From Micromonospora solifontis (GTDB lineage: Bacteria > Actinomycetota > Actinomycetes > Mycobacteriales > Micromonosporaceae): a DNA stretch of 64,000 nt. The number at the start of each line of letters is the position of its first letter. The first letter of the stretch is position 1. The DNA lies in NCBI RefSeq assembly GCF_003725545.1, contig NZ_RJLN01000008.1, positions 38,056 through 102,055 on the forward strand, read 5' to 3'. This document shows, one piece after another, positions 7,663 to 15,605 of this stretch. Both the position numbers and the translations under genes were made by a program. Under the pieces are notes generated by a model. The model was not told the origin of the DNA. It did no database searches and was given only the letters and a program-made list of their open reading frames with translations.

Positions 7663-8412
7663 ATGACCGACACCGACCTGACCCGCCGCCGCGCGCCGGG
7701 AATGAGCCCGGAGCAGCGCCGGGCGATGATCGTGCGGGCCGCGCTGCCGCTGCTCGTCACGCAGGGCGCCACCTTCACCACCGCCCAGGTGGCCCGGGCC
7801 GCCGGCATCGGCGAGGCGACCGTCTTCCGCGCCTTCGCCGACAAGGACGCCCTGCTCGACGCCTGCGTCGCCGAGGCGCTGCGCCCGGACACCGCGCTGG
7901 CCGAACTCGCCTCCGTCGGGCTGGACCAGCCGCTTGCCAACCGGCTCACCGCCGCCGCCACCGCTCTACGCGCCCATCTGGAGCGGCTCGGCGCGGTGCT
8001 CGCCGCCGCGCACTCCGCCGGCCGCCCCGGACGGTCCCGCCGTAACACCCGCTCGCACCCGGACCAGGACCCGACAGCGGCCCGCACCCGTTCCGACCAC
8101 GGCCCCGGAGCGGCCCCCTCGCACCCGGAGCACGGTCCCGGAGAAGCCCGCACGCGGCCCGACCACGGTCCCGCGGACGCACGATCGGGCCGGGCCGAGT
8201 CGACCGCCGCGGTGCGGGCGGCCGTGGCCGCCCTCCTCGCCCCCGAGCAGGACCGGCTGCGGCTGCCGGCCGACCGGCTCGCCGCGCTGTTCCTCGCCGT
8301 CCTGCTGCCCGGCCGCGGCCCGCTGCCGGGCGACCCGCCCACCCCCGCCGAGCTGGTCGACCTGTTCCTGCACGGCGCCCTCGTCACGACCACCGAGGAG
8401 GCGAACCGGTGA
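7663..8412 (+). CDS. TetR-family regulator with low-complexity repeat insertion
   Basis: A 249-residue regulator. The N-terminal HTH is standard (IVRAALPLLVTQGATFTTAQVARAAGIGEATVFRAFADKDALLDA). The ligand domain is interrupted at about residues 122-184 by a hydrophilic repetitive segment: variants of HP-D/E-x-x-P and TR-S/P-DHGP, rich in Pro, His, Arg and Gly. It is encoded by imperfect repeats starting near 8054, 8083, 8120 and 8149. After it the helical domain resumes (AAVRAAVAALLAPEQDRL). Typical TetR proteins are about 190-210 residues, and the insert explains the excess. It overlaps the downstream VOC gene by 4 nt. The operator is just upstream. Confidence 0.8.
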   Translation: MTDTDLTRRRAPGMSPEQRRAMIVRAALPLLVTQGATFTTAQVARAAGIGEATVFRAFADKDALLDACVAEALRPDTALAELASVGLDQPLANRLTAAATALRAHLERLGAVLAAAHSAGRPGRSRRNTRSHPDQDPTAARTRSDHGPGAAPSHPEHGPGEARTRPDHGPADARSGRAESTAAVRAAVAALLAPEQDRLRLPADRLAALFLAVLLPGRGPLPGDPPTPAELVDLFLHGALVTTTEEANR

Positions 8413-8783
8413 CCGTCACCCTCAACCATACGATCGTCCCCGCCCGGGACCACCACGCCGCCGCCCGGTTCTTCGCCGAGGTGATGGGCCTGCCGGTGCT
8501 GCCACCCGCCGGCCGGCACGGCCACTTCGCCCCGGTACGCGTCAACGAGCAGCTCACCCTCGACTTCATGAGCGTGCCGGCGCCCGAGGGGCACCACCTG
8601 GCCTTCGACGTCGACCCGAGCACCTTCGACGCGATCCTCGGCCGGCTGCGCGAGGGCGGCGTGCCGTACGGCAGCGAGCCGGGCGCGCCCGACAACGGCC
8701 GCACCGACCATCCACTCTGTCCCCGTGGCCTGTTCTTCCGCGACGACGCCGGCAACCTCTACGAGGTGATGTCCCCGGCGTGA
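8409..8783 (+). CDS. VOC-superfamily (glyoxalase-like) protein
   Basis: A 124-residue vicinal-oxygen-chelate fold protein with two beta-alpha-beta-beta-beta modules. It begins VTLNHTIVPARDHHAAARFFAEVMGLPV, with a probable metal His. It ends with RGLFFRDDAGNLYEVMSPA, with a probable Glu ligand in LYEVM. GTG 8409 overlaps the TetR stop (GTGA), which gives translational coupling. The TetR protein probably controls it. The reaction (dioxygenase, lyase or antibiotic binding) cannot be told. Its last 25 nt overlap the convergent WYL gene. Confidence 0.75.
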   Translation: MTVTLNHTIVPARDHHAAARFFAEVMGLPVLPPAGRHGHFAPVRVNEQLTLDFMSVPAPEGHHLAFDVDPSTFDAILGRLREGGVPYGSEPGAPDNGRTDHPLCPRGLFFRDDAGNLYEVMSPA

Positions 8784-9730
8784 CCGCGGCCGGGGTAGCG
8801 GGCCACGAGTTCGACTCCGATGCGGGCCAGCTCGTCCCGGACCGACCGGGGTTCGACGACCTCGACCAGCTCACCCCAGCCGGCCAGGTGCCGGGCGATG
8901 TCCCGGGGGGTCGGCGCGGCGAGCCGGATCCGGGCGCGGCCGTCGACCGGTTCACCGTCGGGGTGGCAGTGCCGGCCGAACTGGTCGTGCAGGACGGGCG
9001 CGAACCGGCGCGGGATGAGCACCGTCGCCCAGGTGTGCGAGCGCCGCCGCTCCAGTTCCTCGACCACCTCCTGCCACGCGGCGGCCAGCACCAGGTCGTC
9101 GGGGCGGTGGGCGGGCTCGTCGGTCTCCTCGGCCCGGACGATCCGGTCCACCCGGAAGGTGCGTCGGCCCCGGTCGGTGCCGGCCAGCAGATACCAGACG
9201 TCGTCCTTGTCGATCAGACCCCACGGGTCCACCAGGCGCTCCGTCGGTTCCCGGTCGCGGCCGGCGTAGCGCAGGCGCACCCTTCGGCGGCGGACCACGG
9301 CGGTCCGCAGCAGGTCGACGGTGGCCGGTCGAGGCCGGTCCCGCTCGCCCCAGCCGACCGGGTCGACGACGGTGGCGTCGCCGGCGGCCACGGCATCGGC
9401 CCGGAACGGGCGCGGCAACGCGGCCAGCAGTTTGCGCAGCGCGGCCCGGGCCTCGGGTGAGACCGCCGCGGCGGGGCCGGCGAGCAGGAACAGCGCCTGC
9501 GCCTCGGCCGCGGTCAGGCCGCTCAGGTCGGTGCGGGCCCCGCCCACGAGAGACCAGCCACCGCCGCGCCCGGCCTGCGGGTACACCGGTACGCCGGCCG
9601 CCGCCAGCGCCGCCAGGTCGCGGCGGGCCGTGGCGACCGACACCTGGAGTTCGCCGGCCAGCTCGGCGGCGGTGACCCGGCCCCGGGTCTGCATGAGCAG
9701 CAGCACAGCCAGCAGACGGTCGGCACGCAT
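8759..9730 (-). CDS. WYL-domain HTH transcriptional regulator
   Basis: A 323-residue regulator built like the one at 5476-6486. The HTH is RADRLLAVLLLMQTRGRVTAAELAGELQVSVATARRDLAAL. The linker is PVYPQAGRGGGWSLVGG. The WYL domain is LIDKDDVWYLLAGTDRGRRTFRVDRI, and a C-terminal WCX-like domain ends at ELVARYPGRG. The two proteins are diverged paralogues. It faces the VOC gene at 9821 across 90 bp, so that gene is its likely target, as is usual for such divergent pairs. Confidence 0.85.
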   Translation of the reverse strand: MRADRLLAVLLLMQTRGRVTAAELAGELQVSVATARRDLAALAAAGVPVYPQAGRGGGWSLVGGARTDLSGLTAAEAQALFLLAGPAAAVSPEARAALRKLLAALPRPFRADAVAAGDATVVDPVGWGERDRPRPATVDLLRTAVVRRRRVRLRYAGRDREPTERLVDPWGLIDKDDVWYLLAGTDRGRRTFRVDRIVRAEETDEPAHRPDDLVLAAAWQEVVEELERRRSHTWATVLIPRRFAPVLHDQFGRHCHPDGEPVDGRARIRLAAPTPRDIARHLAGWGELVEVVEPRSVRDELARIGVELVARYPGRGHAGDITS

Positions 9731-9820
9731 GACTCGAGATTCTCCCGGAAAGTGCGCAGGAGACGACCACTTTGCCGCGGAGGATCGGTCACGTCCGCCA
9801 CTTCCAGGAGGGAAACACCG

Positions 9821-10228
9821 ATGCTGCGAGGCCTCACCACCGTCAGCTTCTTCGCCGACGACGTCACCGCCGCCGCCCGCTGGTACAGCGAGCTGCTCGG
9901 CATCGAGCCGTACTTCACCCGGCCGGTGGCGGGCACGCCCGCGTACGTCGAGTTCCGGGTCGGCGAGCACCAGCACGAGCTGGGCATCATCGACCGCCGG
10001 TTCGCCCCGCAGCCGGGGCCGGCGGGGCCGGGCGGCGCGCTGGTCTACTGGCACGTCGACGACGTCGAGGCCGCCTTCGCGCGGCTGCTGGAGCTGGGCG
10101 CCACGGCGTACGAGAAGCCGGTCGAGCGGGGGCCGGGCTTCGTGACCGCCTCGGTGGTCGACCCGTTCGGCAACCTCCTCGGCGTCATGTACAACCAGCA
10201 CTACCTGCGGATGACGGCCGGGGAGTGA
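9821..10228 (+). CDS. VOC-family protein
   Basis: A 135-residue VOC-fold protein beginning GLTTVSFFADDVTAAARWYSELLGIEPYF and ending VVDPFGNLLGVMYNQHYL. The mid-region GGALVYWHVDDVEAAFARLLELGA is the usual second module. Start ATG 9821 follows AGGAGGGAAACACCG, a strong ribosome site. The divergent WYL regulator probably controls it. Such proteins act as small dioxygenase-like enzymes or ligand binders; the substrate is unknown. Confidence 0.8.
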   Translation: MLRGLTTVSFFADDVTAAARWYSELLGIEPYFTRPVAGTPAYVEFRVGEHQHELGIIDRRFAPQPGPAGPGGALVYWHVDDVEAAFARLLELGATAYEKPVERGPGFVTASVVDPFGNLLGVMYNQHYLRMTAGE

Positions 10229-10242
10229 GCCGGGGCGGCGAG

Positions 10243-10276
10243 CGGCTCGCCGGACGGACGCCCGCCCGGCGAGCCG
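10243..10276. terminator. Bidirectional hairpin terminator
   Basis: CGGCTCGCCGG and CCGGCGAGCCG form a perfect 11-bp stem with a 12-base loop between two convergent VOC genes. It can stop transcription from either side. Confidence 0.6.
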
Positions 10277-10284
10277 GCCCACCG

Positions 10285-10656
10285 TCAGCCCTGCGGACGC
10301 GGGCAGAGGCAGAAGGGCTGCCCGATCGGGTCGAGCAGCACCGTCCACCGCTCGCCGCCCGGCTGGAACTCCGGCCGGGTCGCGCCGGCCACCACGAACT
10401 CCTTCTCGGCGACGGTCACGTCGTCGACGTACAGGTCGAGGTGGTAACGCTTCCCGGCGGTCTCGTCCGGCCAGGCCGGCGGCGTGTAGCCGGGCACCAG
10501 GCCGAAGCCGATCGAGACCCCGTCCTTGCTGATCATCGCGTACTCGGCCTGGCTGTGGGTGACCTCCCAGCCGAGGACGCGGGAGTAGAAGGCCGCGTGG
10601 GCGACCGGGTCGGAGCTGTCGAGGTTGACCATCGCGAGGTCGGCGTGCACTGTCAT
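10285..10656 (-). CDS. VOC-family protein
   Basis: A 123-residue VOC-fold protein: LAMVNLDSSDPVAHAAFYSRVLGWEV at the N-terminus, HLDLYVDDVTVAEKEFVVAGAT in the middle, and LLDPIGQPFCLCPRPQG at the end. ATG 10656 (TVHADLAMV) fits the family start. This subgroup is common in actinobacteria as a stand-alone glyoxalase/bleomycin-resistance-like protein, with no defined substrate. It is the third VOC gene within 2.3 kb. Confidence 0.8.
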   Translation of the reverse strand: MTVHADLAMVNLDSSDPVAHAAFYSRVLGWEVTHSQAEYAMISKDGVSIGFGLVPGYTPPAWPDETAGKRYHLDLYVDDVTVAEKEFVVAGATRPEFQPGGERWTVLLDPIGQPFCLCPRPQG

Positions 10657-10777
10657 GCCCCCCATCCTGGCCAGGGAAGCTGACACCTTCTGGCAGGTAC
10701 CTGCCGCGGATTTCCGGACCCGGCGGCCGGGCACAAGTGCCTGCGGGAGCCGGCCGCTGTCTCTACGGTCGGTGGTG

Positions 10778-11236
10778 ATGGGCAGGGAGCAGGGGTGGAC
10801 CAGGCCGGCCCGGCGGCGCCGGCCGGCCCGCGCGGGCGTGTTGGCCGCCGCCCTCGGGCTCGGCATGTGCCTGGTCGGGGTGGCCGGCCTCGCCGTCTGG
10901 AACGTGCAGGTGGTGCTGCAGGCCAACGGCCCGGTCCGGGAGACCGCGGACACGTTCTTCCGGGAGGTCGCCGCCGGGGACACCGACCAGGCGTACGAGA
11001 AACTGTGCCGGACCGCACGCGACAAGTGGAGCCAGGTCGGCTTCGGCAGCTGGGTACGCACCCCGCCGCAGGTCAGCGGCTACGAGATCGTCGACGTGTC
11101 GGTGGCCACCCGGGGCGGGCGGCCGCGCGCCACGGTGAAGGTGCGGCTGACCCGCGAGGGCGGCGCCAGCGAGGAGCGGGACCTGCCTGTGGTGCAGGAG
11201 AACGGCAAGTGGCGGGTCTGCGGGGACCCGTTCTGA
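10778..11236 (+). CDS. Membrane-anchored protein with DUF4878-like domain
   Basis: A 152-residue protein. A basic N-terminus (RPARRRRPAR) precedes one transmembrane segment (AGVLAAALGLGMCLVGVAGLAVWNV). After it an extracytoplasmic alpha/beta domain begins PVRETADTFFREVAAGDTDQAYEKLC and ends with VQENGKWRVCGDPF. That pattern resembles the NTF2-like DUF4878 lumazine-binding-type domains found in actinobacterial surface proteins. The two cysteines could pair. The function is unknown. Confidence 0.6.
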   Translation: MGREQGWTRPARRRRPARAGVLAAALGLGMCLVGVAGLAVWNVQVVLQANGPVRETADTFFREVAAGDTDQAYEKLCRTARDKWSQVGFGSWVRTPPQVSGYEIVDVSVATRGGRPRATVKVRLTREGGASEERDLPVVQENGKWRVCGDPF

Positions 11237-11280
11237 CCCCGCCGGGACAGCGCGCCCTCCCGCTGGCCCCCTAGGCTGTC

Positions 11281-11689
11281 GGCACACGTCCGCCGCTCGC
11301 GCTGCCCTCGTCGCCGCTGATGGCCTCGGTCAACCTGCGCGACGCCGCGCGGCTCGCCGACGTGGTCGCGGGCACCGACGTGCGGGCGATCCTCTGCGGC
11401 CACTACCACCTGCAGGTGTCCGGCTCGCTGGGCGGGGTGCCCGTGTGGGTGACCCCCGGCGTGGTGACCCGCATCGACCTGACCGCGCCACCGGCGCTGG
11501 AGCGGGCCGTGACCGGCGCCGGCGCCACCGTGGTCGACCTCGGCGGCTCCGGGTCGCCGATGTTCCACACCCTGCACGATTGGGATCCCCGGGGCGGGCC
11601 GGCAGGTCTACCTGGTCGACGCGGTGTCAGGGGTGGACGTGCCGGCGGAGTGCGCTCAGCCGCGCGGGCCGAGGTCGCCGGAGCGGTAG
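11281..11689 (+). pseudogene. Metallophosphoesterase remnant
   Basis: The frame reads RPPLALPSSPLMASVNLRDAARLADVV, then AILCGHYHLQVSGSLGGVPVWVTPGVVTRIDLTAPP, the C-terminal part of a calcineurin-like phosphoesterase (Icc/CpdA type) with its metal-binding G-H-x-H. Everything N-terminal, including the D-x-H and GNHD motifs, is missing, and a stop at 11272 closes the frame. Near 11598 the continuation shifts one frame (RQVYLVDAVSGVDVPAE) and runs into the convergent thymidine kinase gene. Without its N-terminal metal ligands it cannot be active. Confidence 0.65.
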
Positions 11690-12375
11690 TGCCGGCGGCA
11701 GAGCACCTGGTAGCGCACGTCGGCGGTGTCGACGGTGTCCCCGATGACGACCTGCTCGCCCTCGCGGACCACCCGACCGTCGACGACCCGGGCGTTGAGC
11801 AGCCCTTCCCGGCCGCACCAGCACAGCACCTCGACCTGGATGCGGGCCACCTCGTCGGCGAGTTCGAACAGTCGCTGCGCGGCCGGGAACAGGCAGGAGC
11901 GGAAGTCGGTGGCCAGGCCGAAGGCGTACACGTCGACGTCGTAGTTGTCGACCAGTTCGGCCATCTGCTCGATGTGCTCCAGGTTGTAGAAGGACGCCTC
12001 GTCGCAGATCAGGTAGTCGACGCGTACCCCCTCGGCCCACGCGTCGCGGACCAGGTCGCGCAGGTCGAGGGCGTCGGTGACCTCGATGGCCGAGTGGGCC
12101 AGGCCGATGCGGGTGGTGACCTGCGGGCCGAGCGAGCGGTCGATGCGCGTGGTGACCAGGCCGCGGCGGCCCTGCCGGCCGTGGTTGTAGTTCATCTGCA
12201 GGGCCATCGTGGACTTGCCGCAGTCCATCGGTCCCCAGAAGAACTTCAGCGCGGCGGCGTGCAGCGGCCGGCCGTCGACGGCGCGGGCGGCGGCGCAGCC
12301 GCCGGCGCGGTCGTCCCCGGGCCCCGGCAGGGGGCGGGCCAGGCAGGTCGGGGCGGCAGCGGCGTCGTCGGTCAC
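11656..12375 (-). CDS. tdk: Thymidine kinase
   Basis: A 239-residue type II thymidine kinase of the salvage pathway (thymidine + ATP to dTMP). The Walker A motif GPMDCGKS is at about residues 48-55 and the Walker B-like segment YLICDEASF is near 120. The lasso/zinc region carries CWCG and CRRH. The thymidine-binding loop holds VYAFGLATDFRSCLFPA. The N-terminal 40 residues (Ala/Gly/Pro-rich) precede the usual start around LKFFWGPMDCGKS, and no better start codon exists there. It lies 72 nt behind the UMF1 transporter gene on the same strand. Confidence 0.9.
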   Translation of the reverse strand: MTDDAAAAPTCLARPLPGPGDDRAGGCAAARAVDGRPLHAAALKFFWGPMDCGKSTMALQMNYNHGRQGRRGLVTTRIDRSLGPQVTTRIGLAHSAIEVTDALDLRDLVRDAWAEGVRVDYLICDEASFYNLEHIEQMAELVDNYDVDVYAFGLATDFRSCLFPAAQRLFELADEVARIQVEVLCWCGREGLLNARVVDGRVVREGEQVVIGDTVDTADVRYQVLCRRHYRSGDLGPRG

Positions 12376-12447
12376 GTCGGGGCAGCCTAGCCGATCGACG
12401 CCGCTGCATCCGGCCCGCGATGATCCACCCGCGGGCCGCCCCGGCCC

Positions 12448-13839
12448 CTACAGCACCCGGGGCGGGGTGTTGCCGGCGGCGACGATGGCCCGGCGGATCG
12501 GCACGGCGGCCAGCAGCGCGAAGCCGACCACGAAGAAGATCAGCAGGGAGACCAGGCCCACCCGGTAGGAGGAGGTGAGCTGGAACACCAGGCCGAAGGC
12601 GAGCGGGCCGAGCCAGCTGGTGCCCTTGTCGCTGATCTCGTAGAAGCCGTAGTACTCGCCTTCCTTGCCGGTGGGGATGAGCTGGCTGAACAGCGACCGG
12701 CTCAGCGCCTGGCTGCCGCCGAGGACCAGGCCGATGCAGCCGCCGAGGATCATGAACGGCAGCGGCGCCTCGGCGGGCAGCCGGAACGCGGCGATGATGA
12801 CGCCGGTCCACAACACCAGGGACAGCAGCACGGTCTTCCACGCGCCGATGCGCCGGGCCAGGGCGCCCAGGGCGAGCGCGCCGCCGAAGGCGAGGAACTG
12901 CACCAGCAGGATGGTCACGATCAGGGTGCTCTGCTCCAGGCGCAGCTCCTCGGTGCCGTACTGGCTGGCCAGGGTGATGACGGTCTGGATGCCGTCGTTG
13001 AAGACCAGGAAGGCCAGCAGGAAGAACAGCGTCAGCGGGTACGTCTTGACCTCCCGCAGGGTGCGGCCGAGCTGCCGGAACCCGTCGGTGAGCACGTTGC
13101 CGCCGCCGTGCAGCGCCTCGGCGGTGGGGTGCTCGCGCAGCCAGCGCAGCGGCAGCAGGGTGAACGCCGCCCACCACACGCCGGCCGAGACGATGGACCA
13201 GCGGGCCAGGTCGAGGGTGCGCTGCGGGTTGCCCTCCTCGCTGAGCATGGTGACCGCCACGAGGTTCAGCGCGAGCAGCAACCCGCCGCCGAGGTAGCCG
13301 ATGGCCCAGCCGCGGCTGGAGATGGCGTCGCGGTCGTCGGGGCCGCCGAGCTGCGGCAGGAACGAGTTGTAGACCACGACGGCGGCGCCGAAGGAGATGT
13401 TGGCGATCAGGAACAGCGCCCCGCCGAGCAGGTACCGCTCGCCGGTGACGAACGCGAACGCGATGGTGGCGCCGGCGCCGGTGAACGCGGCGGCGGCCAG
13501 CAGCCGCTTCTTGTGCACCGACCGGTCGGCGACCGCCCCGATCACCGGCAGCACGAACACGGTGAGGAACACCGACAGCGAGATCAGGTACGGGTAGTAG
13601 GAGCCGGCGGCGACCCGGATGCCCAGCGGGTGCACGGACCCGGTGCAGCTGTCCGCGCCCAGTTCGCAGCCGGCGGCCAGTTCGGTGACGGTGGTGAGGA
13701 ACGGCCCGAGGAAGACCGTGATCACGGTGGTCTGGAAGGCGGAGTTCGCCCAGTCGTAGAAGTACCAGCCGGTGCGTTCGCGACGGGTGCTGCCCGGGTG
13801 GGCGGGCTCGGCGACGGCGGGGGCGACCGTTTCGGCCAT
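12448..13839 (-). CDS. UMF1-family MFS transporter
   Basis: A 463-residue multi-pass inner-membrane protein. The family hallmark GWYFYDWANSAFQTTVITVFLGPF is at residues 24-47. The MFS loop VIGAVADRSVHKKRLLA follows, and SFLPQLGGPDDRDAISSRGWAIGYLGGG is the UMF1/Atg22 core. A second conserved stretch is SLFSQLIPTGKEGEYYGFYEISDKGTSWLGP. In yeast Atg22 exports amino acids from the vacuole; bacterial substrates are not known. The gene begins 14 nt after the GDPD gene, so both are probably cotranscribed, with tdk downstream. Confidence 0.85.
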   Translation of the reverse strand: MAETVAPAVAEPAHPGSTRRERTGWYFYDWANSAFQTTVITVFLGPFLTTVTELAAGCELGADSCTGSVHPLGIRVAAGSYYPYLISLSVFLTVFVLPVIGAVADRSVHKKRLLAAAAFTGAGATIAFAFVTGERYLLGGALFLIANISFGAAVVVYNSFLPQLGGPDDRDAISSRGWAIGYLGGGLLLALNLVAVTMLSEEGNPQRTLDLARWSIVSAGVWWAAFTLLPLRWLREHPTAEALHGGGNVLTDGFRQLGRTLREVKTYPLTLFFLLAFLVFNDGIQTVITLASQYGTEELRLEQSTLIVTILLVQFLAFGGALALGALARRIGAWKTVLLSLVLWTGVIIAAFRLPAEAPLPFMILGGCIGLVLGGSQALSRSLFSQLIPTGKEGEYYGFYEISDKGTSWLGPLAFGLVFQLTSSYRVGLVSLLIFFVVGFALLAAVPIRRAIVAAGNTPPRVL

Positions 13840-13853
13840 CGAGGTCCTCTGGC

Positions 13854-14621
13854 TCAGGCGGCCCAGTGGCCGCGGCTGCGGTAGACGTCGCGCAGCACGC
13901 CGACGTGATCGGTCATGATGCCATCCACACCAAGATCAAGTAAGTCGTGCATTTCGGTGGGTTCGTCGATCGTCCAGACGTGCACCTGCAACCCGAGCCG
14001 GTGACAGTACGCCAGGAACCGCCGATCGACCACGGGGATGCGCCCGTACCGGACGGGCACCTGGGCGGCGACCACGGACGGGGGCAGGCGCAGCGGCCGC
14101 CCGTGCAGGGAGGCCATCCGCAGCCGGGCCACCCCGCGCATGCCGAGGCTGGTGGCGACCTTCGGCCCGGCGAGGGCGCGCAGCCGGGCCAACCGGGCGT
14201 CGCTGAACGAGGCGAGCAGCACCCGCTCGCCGGCGCCGGCCCGCACGACCGTGTCGACGGCCGGCTCGACCCCGCCGTCGGCCTTGACGTCGATGTTGAA
14301 CCGGACCTCCGGCCAGGCGGTGAGCACCTCGTCGAGGCGGGGTACGACGGCGGCGCCGCCGACGCGTACCGAGGCGAGGTCGGCCCAGCGCAGGTCGGCG
14401 ATGCGCCCGGGCTCGCCGGTGACCCGCCGCAGGGTGGCGTCGTGGAAGACCACCGGTACGCCGTCGGCGGTGGCGTGCACGTCGGTCTCCACGTACCGGT
14501 AGCCGAGGGCGACGGCCCGGGCGAACGCGGCGGCGGTGTTCTCGTAGCCGTCGGCGGCGCCGCCGCGGTGGGCGAACGCCAGCGGCGCGGGGGCGTCTAG
14601 GTAGTCGTGTCGGGGGTGCAC
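13854..14621 (-). CDS. Glycerophosphodiester phosphodiesterase
   Basis: A 255-residue TIM-barrel enzyme that splits glycerophosphodiesters into glycerol 3-phosphate and an alcohol. The active-site pair is AFAHRGGAADGYENTAAAF (catalytic His and the E-N-T metal site) and VETDVHATADGVPVVFHDATLRRVT (E-x-D and second His). The downstream parts FNIDVKADG and VWTIDEPTEMHDLLDLGVDGIMTDHV are complete. No signal peptide is seen, so it is probably cytosolic. GTG 14621 gives the family N-terminus. It is the first gene of the GDPD-UMF1 pair. Confidence 0.85.
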   Translation of the reverse strand: MHPRHDYLDAPAPLAFAHRGGAADGYENTAAAFARAVALGYRYVETDVHATADGVPVVFHDATLRRVTGEPGRIADLRWADLASVRVGGAAVVPRLDEVLTAWPEVRFNIDVKADGGVEPAVDTVVRAGAGERVLLASFSDARLARLRALAGPKVATSLGMRGVARLRMASLHGRPLRLPPSVVAAQVPVRYGRIPVVDRRFLAYCHRLGLQVHVWTIDEPTEMHDLLDLGVDGIMTDHVGVLRDVYRSRGHWAA

Positions 14622-14692
14622 GCGCCGAAGTATGCCCCGCTCCGGTGGCGTCCGGGTGACCGGCCGACGTCGCCGTAACCAATTTCCCCATT

Positions 14693-14720
14693 GTTCCCTA
14701 TCCTGCGTACGATAGGGAAC
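14693..14720. promoter_or_regulatory. 10-bp inverted repeat before the HTH gene
   Basis: GTTCCCTATC - 8 bases - GATAGGGAAC is a perfect inverted repeat ending one base before the start codon at 14722. A protein bound there would block initiation, which suggests autoregulation by the downstream HTH protein. The same repeat could form a hairpin over the translation start. Confidence 0.65.
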
Positions 14721-14721
14721 G

Positions 14722-15180
14722 ATGAGTGATGACATGTACTCGGTCGAGCAGGTCGCGGCGTTGCTCGGGCTGCACGTGCGCACCGTGCGCGGCTACATCC
14801 GCGCCGGCCGGCTGCCGGCGGTGCGGATCGGCAAGCAGTACCGGATCGCCCGCGCCGACCTCGACGCGCTGACCGGCCGGCCCGGCCCGGCCGCTCCGGC
14901 CGGCCCGGCCGGGCTGGAGGTGTCCAGCATCGCGCAGCTCGACGGCGTCGACCGGGCGACCGCCGACCGGCTCGCCACCCTCGTGCTGGCCGGTGCGAAC
15001 ACCCACCACGACCCCGCGCGCCCGCTGCGGGTGCAGACCGTCCACGACGAGGAGCGCCACCGCATGAAGATCGTGATCCTGGGCGACGCGGCCGCCACCG
15101 CCGAGCTGCTGCGCCTGCTCGACGCCGTGCTGCACGGGCCGGACGGCCTGCTCGCCGGAAGGGGGACCGGGAATGCCTGA
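14722..15180 (+). CDS. Excisionase/MerR-type HTH protein
   Basis: A 152-residue protein. The N-terminal 50 residues are an HTH_17/excisionase-type winged helix: YSVEQVAALLGLHVRTVRGYIRAGRLPAVRIGKQYRIARADLDAL. An Ala/Gly/Pro linker leads to an unfamiliar C-terminal domain (SSIAQLDGVDRATADRLATL ... RMKIVILGDAAATAELLRLLDAVL), which may be a sensor. It sits behind a perfect inverted repeat and overlaps the DUF4180 gene by 8 nt, so the two products are coupled. This HTH fold is used both by phage excisionases and by stress regulators; the missing integrase favours a regulator. Confidence 0.75.
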   Translation: MSDDMYSVEQVAALLGLHVRTVRGYIRAGRLPAVRIGKQYRIARADLDALTGRPGPAAPAGPAGLEVSSIAQLDGVDRATADRLATLVLAGANTHHDPARPLRVQTVHDEERHRMKIVILGDAAATAELLRLLDAVLHGPDGLLAGRGTGNA

Positions 15181-15541
15181 CGTGCTGCAGGACCGGGCCG
15201 GGGTGCCGGTGCTGGTGTGCGACCCGGCCGGACCGCCGATCGCCTCGGAGCGCGACGCGTTGGACCTGATCGGCGCCGCCTTCCTCGGGGCCACGGCCGT
15301 GGCCGTGCCGGCCGACCGGTTCGACCCGGCCTTCTTCTCCCTGGGCACCCGCTTCGCCGGGGAGGTCATGCAGAAGTTCGTCAACTACCGGCTGCGGCTG
15401 GTCGTGGTCGGCGACATCTCGGCCCACCTGGCGGCCAGCGGCGCGCTGCGGGCCCTGGTGGCCGAGTCCAACCGGCACGACCACGTCTGGTTCGTGCCCG
15501 ACCTGGCCGCGCTCGACGAACGGCTGGCCGCCGCCGGCTGA
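15173..15541 (+). CDS. DUF4180-domain protein
   Basis: A 122-residue protein that matches DUF4180 along its length: SERDALDLIGAAFLGATAVAVPADRFDPAFFSLGTRFAGEVMQKFVNYRLRLVVVGDI, with FxLxTxxAGExxQKFxNY-like spacing. The function is unknown. It starts inside the last codons of the HTH gene (8-nt overlap). The pairing of an excisionase-type HTH with DUF4180 in one operon behind an inverted repeat suggests that the HTH protein controls or partners it. Confidence 0.8.
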   Translation: MPDVLQDRAGVPVLVCDPAGPPIASERDALDLIGAAFLGATAVAVPADRFDPAFFSLGTRFAGEVMQKFVNYRLRLVVVGDISAHLAASGALRALVAESNRHDHVWFVPDLAALDERLAAAG

Positions 15542-15605
15542 GCCCGCGGGTCCGCCCCGCCGGACGTGGCGCCGGCCGCATGGCCGCTTCGCCGGTGCCG
15601 GGGGA

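Noticed and set aside
8040..8200. A CRISPR-like repeat array
   Set aside because: The units are imperfect, have no spacers of constant length and encode protein in frame within the TetR gene.
14722..15180. Phage excisionase working with one of the two tyrosine recombinases
   Set aside because: The recombinase genes lie about 7 and 13 kb away, and this HTH gene is instead paired with DUF4180 and its own inverted repeat.
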